64,000 nucleotides of DNA from Dermanyssus gallinae (lineage: Eukaryota; Arthropoda; Arachnida; Mesostigmata; Dermanyssidae). Shown here in pieces: positions 56,491 to 64,000 of this stretch. Numbering within the stretch: position 1 is the stretch's first letter; each line of letters opens with the position of its first letter. The position numbers and the translations under genes are program-made. The notes under the pieces were generated by a model. The model made no database searches. It saw nothing but the letters and a program-made list of their open reading frames with translations, and was not told the origin of the DNA. The stretch is taken from contig QVRM01000312.1 of assembly GCA_003439945.1 (NCBI GenBank), positions 62,001 to 126,000 of the forward strand. Reading direction: 5' to 3'.

Positions 56491-56698
56491 GTTGTATCAC
56501 ACGCTAGCACGCGTTGGTAGTGCGTTGATCCTGAGCTTTAGTAGGTTTAAATACTCCTTACCAGATAGGTAGGGCCCTTAATCCAGTAATGTACAAAGGG
56601 TATATCAGTAATGTACCCATACCCTCAATCCAGTAATGTACAAAGGGCGTTTCGGGTGCTTTTTTAAAATGTGCCCCATCAAATGTGTTGTGTAGTTG

Positions 56699-57330
56699 TT
56701 AAGACCAGTAATCGGTCTCATATGTAGCGGTCTCAATGGAGGTTTCCAAGCGCTCGCAAAGAAGTTTTGTTTCCGCAAGGTCTTTTTTGAAGTGATTGGT
56801 GGTTAGCATCCATTGGACCCCAGGGTGCGTGGAGTGTTGTAGTGCTGTCAGACGGGAAAGGCAGAGTCTGGGGATAAGTGTTTGGAGGCAGGGGATGTCC
56901 AGACCGCCGTGTGCTGTGTGCGTGTACAGGTAGGCGTTCGGCACAGTTTTCGAGCTTAAGCCATTTCGACTTAACAACCTTTCTGATCTCTTTATCTAGG
57001 TCGCTAAGGAGTGCGTAAGATGGTCTGGAACCGGAGACTAGTTTAAATAGGAGGCGGTGAATGAGAAAGTCTTTAAAAAATATGAGGTGGGGTTTAAAAG
57101 GAGCTATCGTAAGTCTGTTGAGTAAAGAGTATATTCTTGGTGGAGTCAACTGCTAACAAAGTCGACTCCCAGATATCTCCATCGATCGCTTATACCTTTA
57201 GCTGGCAATTGCCGCTCTCAAACGTTTAATTATGGTACGGTATTAATAAAACCTTTACCTTCCTTCCTATTAAATATGTGGACGATAGTAAAGCTTTTAT
57301 TAGTATGAATTTCAAGGCCTCAGCATATAT
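56699..57330 (-). pseudogene. R2-like RT thumb/linker fragment
   Basis: The minus strand reads FKDFLIHRLLFKLVSGSRPS, YALLSDLDKEIRKVV, then in another frame AHGGLDIPCLQTLIPRLCLS and RLTALQHS. The LD..IR..V..WL and GGL.IP.L pattern is typical of R2/NeSL-type elements between RT and finger. At least one frameshift occurs near 56960. Confidence 0.55.
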
Positions 57331-57344
57331 ATATATATATATAT
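57325..57344. repeat. (TA)n microsatellite
   Basis: Short TA run at the edge of the R2-like fragment. Confidence 0.8.
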
Positions 57345-58585
57345 AACGGCCCCGTGGACCTGAAGTGCTTCAGTCTAATCAAGGTTTAAGACGGCCGGTT
57401 GTTGAAAGAGCTCTAGACGCATCGTGCGGCGCGATGATGTCTGAAGACAGCAGGGCTCGAGCAGTCGGGCAGACAGAACGAATACCACTTTTGCTAGGCT
57501 AATCTACGCTTGACGTACTTTATCCGTAGGGGACGGAGGATTTCTCACTTCTATCAAGTTGGCGTCGTATCTTGTCAATTGTGTGCTGAGCACAGGCTAG
57601 CGGAGGGACGTCTTCTGAGATCTACTCTAGCTATATTATTATTATTATGTCCAATTATTTTGGTCGTAGACTTCTCTGCAGGCGAGTGCAAACCGGTGCA
57701 GAAAGATTGAAGGGGCGAGTGGCGAGAGTCCCTCCAGCCCTCCCTTGCTCTACCCGAATTAGTCTTCGTAAACTTAAATGGGCAGTTGAATGGTTACCTT
57801 GGCTGAACATTCGACGACCCGACGACCAAATTTTTGTGACAATCTTGCCACCGTACAGTGCCAGCCAAACGCAGTTTAGCACTGCAGGCTGCAGGCTTCA
57901 CCTGGGGCGAATGGGTTTTCACTGCTGTCGCTTGTCGCACCAACATGATGGCTGAATGCGCAGGCTTGCTGAGCGTAATTAAGCTGCGTGCGGGCAGCCC
58001 AGCCCCCATGAGGCAGCTACGCCACAACGCCGCAGATGATATGGCTGCTGAAGCCTTTAGACTGACGGGCGGGCCTATCAAAAGGCTACAACAGGCTCTT
58101 CATCATACATATGCCGACTCGACGCGCGTTGATTTGAAACGTTCATGTGGCGAGCTCTATGCGACGATCTCCCGCTTCGTTTGTAGGCGGCGCGTTACTC
58201 GAAAGCGGAGAGGGACCAGACTCTTTACACACGAGTACAAAGTCCCGGGGCTGAACTGGCCCATTTATCATTTAACATCGGGCGTGCGTCGTGTGAGAAT
58301 AAAGATAATACTATTATAGCGCAGAAATCTGCCAGTGTTCCTAAGAAAGTCAAACATGGACAAGCAGTGTTTCTAAGCCAGCGAAGCAGCGCCTAAGCAA
58401 GTTTAGCGCGGCAAAACGAGAATGATGATGACACGTTCCCGAAGGTAAGAGGCCTGGAGGACCTGACGTTTAGGGAGTTCGATCTGCTCATGTGCCGTCG
58501 GGCTTTGATAAAGAAAGGAAGGTAGGGCTAAGAGTCTATTTTGCAGTTGTTCCAAAAGCTTGCGTGATAAAAAAAACGCCGCCGT
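57345..58585 (+). other. Intron sequence with an unrecognised 153-codon ORF
   Basis: The plus frame 57858-58319 contains FTWGEWVFTAVACRTNMMAE, then LRHNAADDMAAEAFRL, and a basic C-terminus (RRRVTRKRRGTRLF). I do not recognise it. It could be a decayed transposase or a random frame. The rest shows no features. Confidence 0.2.
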
Positions 58586-58589
58586 TATT

Positions 58590-58590
58590 G

Positions 58591-58668
<78 letters not shown>
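58590..58668. repeat. (TA)n microsatellite
   Basis: About 80 bases of TA with three TATG interruptions. Confidence 0.9.
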
Positions 58669-58671
<3 letters not shown>

Positions 58672-59337
58672 GCCGACAATAATAGCAGCGTTTTTCCTTG
58701 GAACGGTAAGGCTTAAGTTGGCAGCCTGGGCAAAGCCAGCATCTGCTGTTTCAAAGAAGAAGCAGCAGCAATGGCTATGAGTCGTATTGCTTGTGTGCGG
58801 AGCGCCATTCTCTGCACACGGGCAAGCGCCATAAGAAGAAGAGTTACAAAAACGGTGTCTATCTTTTTGAGGATCACGTTGTAATGGCGTTCGGTCTAAG
58901 AGTCAATCTGGCGTTTGGGCGAAGATGTACTAGAACTGACACGAGCTTGGGATGAAGCTCTTTGAGGCCATAGCGAAGCCGAAATCGGCCGCGTTCCTCC
59001 GACACAGTGTCATTGGAACTACTAAAAGGCAACGCCAAAATGATCATCAAGTGGACACGTACTACAAATAATAAAATAATATAAGCAATGTTGTAGACGT
59101 TACATACGTAATATAATATTCATATTGTGATACAGGTACGTGTAAATTATACTAATTATATTAAACCCTTGTTCAAACAAACACATAGTATTATGAATAA
59201 TAGTAATATTATGAAGATTTTGTTTAACGTGTTTATGCAACATGCAAAATGATAATCAAAAATGATGGGGTGTTGCCTTAGTCCTTAGCTTTTTCTTTTA
59301 ACGCTTCGTTACCTTCTACGGCAATATCTGCTTTCAG

Positions 59338-59439
59338 ATTCAACCAAAAAATACGTTTCGGACACACCGGATTATTCATATCATAACCATATTCAAACGT
59401 GCCTCAGACAGAGGTATTGTCCGCAATCGCTCGGGCAAC
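59338..59439 (+). CDS. Tentative deubiquitinase exon E (102 nt)
   Basis: The acceptor is ATATCTGCTTTCAG and the donor GTAAGT at 59440. It is open in phase 1, the phase left by exon D, reading YSTKKYVSDTPDYSYHNHIQ and onward, and ends in phase 1. It is needed to avoid the TGA that a direct join from exon D to the last AG before exon F would create. It has no clear family homology, and its phase 0 frame is also open, so it is uncertain. It could be lineage-specific. Confidence 0.35.
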
Positions 59440-59701
59440 GTAAGTCTGCTGGTGCTTTTACTCGTCATCGTCTTATATATTTATATTGCACATCAAAAAT
59501 GTTTATTCATTGTGCTCACAAGGCACAGGCCGTAACGCAAAGGCAAAAGCGCACGACGCGAAGCTGTGTACGCGTATCAATATTTACGTCAACCTTTGAA
59601 TTCGTACCAAAATATGCTTTCTCAGCTTTTTCTGCAAAATTACCTGAATAGTTATAATTGTTTGAATTTATGTAATAATGGAAATTTTAAGCTCAATGAA
59701 G

Positions 59702-59816
<115 letters not shown>

Positions 59817-59830
59817 TTTTTTTTTTTCTT

Positions 59831-59898
59831 TGCTTTCATTCGCTGATCCGCCACTCCACATCTCGCAGTGGAGAGTGGCGGATTAGCGAATGAAAGCA
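59831..59898. repeat. 68-nt near-perfect hairpin
   Basis: Arms 59831-59859 and 59868-59898 pair over about 29 bases with one G-U wobble and a 2-nt bulge around an 8-nt loop (ATCTCGCA). The ends are TGCTTTCATTCG and CGAATGAAAGCA. Size and shape resemble a pre-miRNA, but both flanks are (TA)n, so a tiny fold-back element is equally possible. Confidence 0.7.
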
Positions 59899-60040
59899 GG
59901 TCAATATATATATATATATATATATTTATTCGAGTTCTCCATTGTTTTCAGCGCCTGGTCCAATCTTTATAAAGGATTAACGTTCTCATTCTCCACGCTT
60001 GCGGCTCACGTTGCTGTCGCGGCAGCAACAGCAGCAGCAG

Positions 60041-60150
60041 GATTATCACCGCGCGAAATCAGTATCAACGCGACCCCTCTCTCGATGTGCAGCATGAAAA
60101 ATCTCGCCATCTTGCGCCACCGGTGGCCTACCGGTGGCTCCGTAGGATAA
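60041..60150 (+). CDS. Probable last deubiquitinase exon (F)
   Basis: The peptide LSPREISINATPLSMCSMKN continues LAILRHRWPTGGSVG and stops at 60148-60150. NLAILRHRWPTGGSV resembles the family C-terminal PLEL.IRTKWP.A.V segment that precedes W-N. Acceptors are a NAGNAG series (after 60034, 60037 or 60040) with a pyrimidine tract upstream; all give phase 1. The final W-N pair is lost. No AATAAA signal was seen close downstream. Confidence 0.45.
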
Positions 60151-60665
60151 TCCTGATCATCACGGTCAGTAGTAATCACGATTCACGAAATCTCGGTGTC
60201 GCCTTGTGGATTTCGTCAATCCTAACCTGGATGTGTTACAGATTGCGCTTAGTTATTTAGTGCGTTGCATGAACACGCATATGCAAATTGTGATATCTAT
60301 AGTATGTCACTACCTGGCTTGTCCTGACCAGCGGCGCCGCCAGACAAAATTACATCTATTTTGTTTTCAATTTAATTGTTGTGGAAATGGATTGGCCAGA
60401 TGCGCAACGTGACAACCTCGACGTAATATCGACCAGGTCATTTCTAACATTTGGTCCTAGAGCTAGGGCCTCCGACAGCTCAATCTCTGCTCCCCTCTAA
60501 GGCTATACATTCTTTACTAATACGTTCGATTGACTCATTGTCTAGCCCACATGCTCGATATTCTGTGCTTTGCCCCACCTTATATTTAGCTCTATGTACC
60601 CTTGTGTCTAACATCCTTGCCCTGGCATCTGCCAATAGTCCACTCGCTCTTCAATTATCGTATAC
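60151..60665. other. Sequence after the putative stop codon, nothing recognised
   Basis: Would hold the 3' UTR if exon F is right. No clear polyadenylation signal, gene or repeat was found. A (TTA)n run begins at 60671. Confidence 0.3.
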
Positions 60666-60699
60666 TCATTTTATTATTATTATTATTTTTGGACTTGCC

Positions 60700-61332
60700 T
60701 GCCAGAGGGCCTGGGCCGAGAAGGTACAGGAATCTTCGCTTACTAAGTTGCTTGAAGAATGCGGTGACGACCAGGATAGGGCGCGCCTCCTTGCCGTCGC
60801 TCGCCCAGGAGCGAGCGACTGGCTACACGCACTCCCCGCTGACTCATTGGGTACCCGCCTTGACGACCAATCCACCCGGATCTGCGTTGGCCTAAGACTG
60901 GGAGTTGATTTGGTAGAGCCACACAGTTGCACTTGTGGCGAGCCTGTCGGACGCCTGGCCAGACACGGCCTGTCTTGCGCTCACTCGGCGGGCCGGCGCC
61001 CACGTCACACCGCTCTGAATGGCATTCTTGCAAGGTCGTTGCGAAAGGCCGGAATCCCTTGCGTCCTGGAACCGCCTGGTCTTTCTAGAGACGATGGCAA
61101 ACGGCCCGACGGCTTGACTTTAATACCCCTTACAACAACGCTAATTTCCCAGGTTGGCGACGCTTTACAGCAGGCTACGATGGACAAGAGGGCGGGCACT
61201 TTCTTCTGCCAAAGGCTTTCCCTAGAGATTCGGAGAGGTAACGCGATTTCGGTGCTCGGAATTATGAAAGACTGGATGGACCCGCGTCTTGGCGTCAGGG
61301 GTCGGGCAAGACTCCCACTCGGACACGAGTGA
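60700..61332 (+). pseudogene. YLDD-type retroelement C-terminus, internally deleted
   Basis: The plus frame contains RARLLAVARPGASDWLHALP, then STRICVGLRLGVDLVEPHSC, then TCGEPVGRLARHGLSCAHSA, and GLSRDDGKRPDGLTLIP. This Cys/His region followed by an RPDG..L block is common downstream of YLDD reverse transcriptases in invertebrate genomes. RPD..D resembles a PD-(D/E)XK core. After RPDGLTLIP the frame jumps to FFCQRLSLEIRRGNAISVLG, the normal end of the family, so the middle, including the second acidic motif, is deleted. Confidence 0.6.
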
Positions 61333-61499
61333 TAGATGAGGAGTGAACCATCGGCGCCGTGGATTTAAACATTCACATGTATATATAATTCCTGATGTTG
61401 TAATGCCATGTCGATCGAATTAAATGTATTAATAATAATATATATTATTATTATTATTTATTACAAGTTAAAAAATGTTACAATTGTGAGGTCTGAACG

Positions 61500-62921
61500 T
61501 ATTATTGCCAATTCGTTAAATAATTATTTCACTCCATGGCGCCTAAAATAGATGCCGTGTTTCCTCTGCAAACGGCCAAAGACAACGCTTGTCTCAAGAA
61601 TTGAACCTCTCTTCGGTCGCTTGTGACCTCCTGAATTCGCTAAATTCGAAAAATGCTTCGGTTCCCTTGCTGATTGGTCCTAAAGTCTCCATGGCAATAG
61701 GCACAAAAGTATATTTTGTTTCCAGCCCAGCGCATTTTACGTGTTTTCTGGCGTCCGCGTGCTTTGCCACCCACCCAGGCTCAACTGAGCTGTGGTGTAA
61801 ATAGGAAGCCGCGGTGGTGCACGAAACCGTTGCATCCCAAGCAAGGGACTTTCCATAATACCATAATGCAATGGTCATCCCATCAGGTCTTTCTTCGCCA
61901 GCGGACACTTAACCTCTCGTTTCAAGTGTAGATGGTATACCGGCTTTCCTAAGAGACCTTATAATCACACTCTTTAGTTCAGCATGTCTGGATGATCTAC
62001 CGGCGCTCTTCGGGCAACTCAGTGGATGTAGGCCACTGGAATCTACCATCTCTCCACACAGTTTGCACTGGTGCCAAGCTGAGGTGAGGGTAAGGCTTTA
62101 AGCCAACCCCGACTGAAGTTATCTTGTGCCGCTAAGAATACGGCGCGGTCTCTCTGGGAAACAAGCCCCTCTAAGATCTCCCTGCTCTTTTTTGCTTTTG
62201 AGCTCATCGAGGTTATATTGGCTGGGATATTCTTCCAAAGACCCCGGGTCCAGCATGGTTCTAATGGTGTCTCGCTCTTAACTGGTTTCATGTTTTATTT
62301 GTGGTCGAACTGCCTCCTCCACTAACGAGGCTGCGACTGGACCAAATCGGATCAGTGAAGCAGCGTAGCAGACAGGAGCTAGGTCAATAGCACTTCGTAT
62401 TCCCAGACCATCTTCACGTATTGGGAGACTTGCTCTCTGCCAGGTGTTGTCTTCCAAGTTGACGTTTAGGACTTCACTAAGTATATCTCTGCTGACGTCA
62501 TCATACGCGGTTAATTCTTCAGAGCACATATAGCAGGGCATGTACGCAGTGTGTAGTTAAATTTTGAAGACCCCAGACTCTATCTCCAAATGCACAGCGC
62601 AGCCTGAAAATGCAAGCGTGTCAGTCGTGAACGAGTTTTGGTAAGGGCTTTTTTCTTCCTAGAGAGTGCATGTGAAATTCCATCTTGCTTTACGGGGGCC
62701 TCCAAAACTTATAATTTTACCTCTACTTGCGTGATGTCAGGAAGTATTTCTGTGATCTCCTGGATTGCTCCCTCTCTTTCCTGAAGCGAGCCCCCGACAG
62801 CGGTAATCTTACATTTTGAAGCATTCAGTGCCAGTCCCCCTTCTTCAAACTGCAGCACTCTTCTCAAATCTGTCGCGATGATACTCGCGGGGCCCGCAAG
62901 CGTGGCGTCATCTAGATACCA
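61500..62921 (-). pseudogene. YLDD-type retroelement, 5'-truncated inside the RT
   Basis: The minus strand starts at WYLDDATLAGPAS (RT motif C, codons within 62904-62921) and stays open about 68 codons through LRRVLQFEEGGLALNASKC. Further frames follow: WQRASLPIREDGLGIRSAID (62541-62278), REILEGLVSQRDRAVFLAAQ (62291-62043) and ERPDGMTIALWYYGKSLAWD (61908-61594), then FVPIAMETLGP. Here the RPDG and LAWDATV acidic motifs are both present, complementing the copy at 60700. Frameshifts divide it into four pieces. Confidence 0.65.
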
Positions 62922-62997
62922 CGCTTTATTTTTTATTATTATTATTGGTTACCATCTAGCATTATTATTATCATTGAAGTTTTTCGTTGCTACCGTG

Positions 62998-64000
62998 ATG
63001 TTCGAATGTGCAAAGTGTTCGCTCCCGTTTAAAACGGGAGAACTGGTTATTTGTAACCAAGGCTGCTCTACTGTGTTTCACGGGGGGTGCCTAAACCCCG
63101 TGGCCCCCGAGGACACACAGTTCGTGTCGTGCGGGTCCTGTGAATCAGTGGAACCCAACTTTGTCCTTATGAAGGAACGTTTGTGTGTGCTACAGTGGAA
63201 CTTAGTGAAGCTGTGGGCATCACACACGGAGCTCCAGCGAAAAGTCGCCAGCAATGAAGCGGCACCCCTGAAGCAACTTGCGCACCCCGAAACCATCGAG
63301 GGGTGTTTGAACTCCACGCTAAAGAAAAAGTTAGCATGAAGAAAACGGACGGAACAGTAAAAGCGCGGAAGAACAAGAAGTCACGGTTGACGGAAGGCGG
63401 AGATCTGCTTGTATCAACAAAGCCGATCTACGACAGCGTCACCGGAGAGAACGGCAAGGCCGGTCTCTGCGGCGCCAAGCGCAGTGCTACAGCAGCTGGT
63501 CTTAACAGCAGCGGTAGCAGTAGCGGCGGCAACAACACCGCCAGTACCCTCAAAGAAAATAAGCCGATGGATGACAACACGCCAACGGCAAGGGCAGCGG
63601 CCGCAACGTCGCCAACGGAGACAGCCGCGGAGACGAGAAAAGACGAGGGAAGACAACGATGGTTTTGTCACCGTCCAACGGAGGAGAAGCGGCAAAACAA
63701 AGCATCGTATGCAGAAATGCAGTGCAGCTGATGGAGTAGGAGATCTTGAAGTGTATGCTGGGTCAGGCAGGTTCAGCGCGCTGAGAGTAGCACGACTGGC
63801 GGCAAAAACGTCAGCTGTCAACCTACAACACATGGCTCGTTAACAAAAGCATTTCTGTAAAGGCAGTATTTAAAATGCGGACGCAGGGAAATGATGCCGT
63901 GTTCTGTGTAGTGCTGGGTGACGGCGAGTACGCAAAGTGCAGCAAGAGTGAATTCCGGTTTAAAGGTATTTTATTTCGTCGTTGGGCTGGTGGTGCTCCC
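62998..64000 (+). pseudogene. LINE ORF1 with PHD-like zinc finger, runs off the window
   Basis: From ATG at 62998: MFECAKCSLPF, LVICNQGCSTVFHGGC and FVSCGSC give a Cys4-His-Cys3 PHD-like finger (C4, C7, C19, C23, H28, C31, C48, C51). A short coiled coil (LQWNLVKLWASHTELQRKV) follows and the frame ends at 63339. The product continues in other frames through a Gly/Ser/Thr-rich linker to DGFVTVQRRRSGKT, then FSALRVARLAAKTSAVNL and, near 63890-64000, EYAKCSKSEF and ILFRRWAGGAP, the RRM-like end typical of such ORF1 proteins. Frameshifts make it inactive. ORF2 would lie beyond the window. Confidence 0.6.

Noticed and set aside
59952..60150. Longer version of exon F from the GTTTTCAG acceptor at 59951
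   Set aside because: That acceptor requires phase 2, whereas exons D and E end in phase 1. The inner AG series fits. It could still be used if an unseen exon changes phase.
63414..63833. 139-codon Arg/Cys-rich minus frame
   Set aside because: Antisense of the Gly/Ser/Thr-rich linker of the LINE ORF1.

Overview
The window is eukaryotic and almost certainly from an invertebrate metazoan. It has spliced genes with GT..AG introns, many non-LTR retrotransposon fragments of at least four lineages, tRNA-derived SINEs, long (TA)n microsatellites and a broken piece of 18S rDNA. I cannot name the phylum. There are no bacterial operons, ribosome binding sites or CRISPR arrays.

Layout. From 1 to about 22.4 kb lies a head-to-tail segmental repeat: recombinant partial units (1-3446), a short 3.9 kb unit (3447-7311) and two long units of about 7.7 and 7.3 kb (7312-15059, 15060-22390). 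The long units differ from the short one by a 2.8 kb block carrying, on the minus strand, an R2-like restriction-like endonuclease (RLE) domain and a coiled-coil ORF. From about 23.3 to 40.0 kb there is a second repeat landscape: a 585-bp tandem array (25.7-34.6 kb) flanked by older, diverged relatives of the same unit, later interrupted by a SINE (35.0 kb) and a LINE (35.5-36.75 kb). From 41.2 to 60.15 kb I reconstruct a spliced plus-strand gene for a MINDY-3/4-type (FAM188, DUF4205) deubiquitinase. Its core exons are joined by introns with matching phases, and the introns are full of mobile-element debris. From 60.7 kb to the end are pieces of a YLDD-type retroelement in both orientations and a LINE ORF1 with a PHD-like zinc finger running off the window.

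The most interesting signal is in both repeat landscapes. Each unit contains one very short open segment bounded by TTTCAG upstream and GTTTGT downstream. I count 29, plus one fused derivative. Their lengths in the diverged families are 33, 48, 60, 63, 66, 72, 75, 84 and 138 nt. All are multiples of three and all are open in phase 0; one array copy has a 1-nt insertion. They encode short basic or proline-rich peptides, several with a PKRK-like patch. This looks like a large plus-strand array of amplified symmetric microexons, a layout known from schistosome micro-exon genes and aphid bicycle genes, but here made mainly by tandem unit amplification. The array lies just upstream of, and on the same strand as, the deubiquitinase exons. 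Whether it is a separate microexon gene or the 5' part of the deubiquitinase gene cannot be settled from sequence alone.

Most other open frames are antisense shadows, satellite products or decayed retroelements. Splice-site and exon calls are by eye and no transcript evidence is available.
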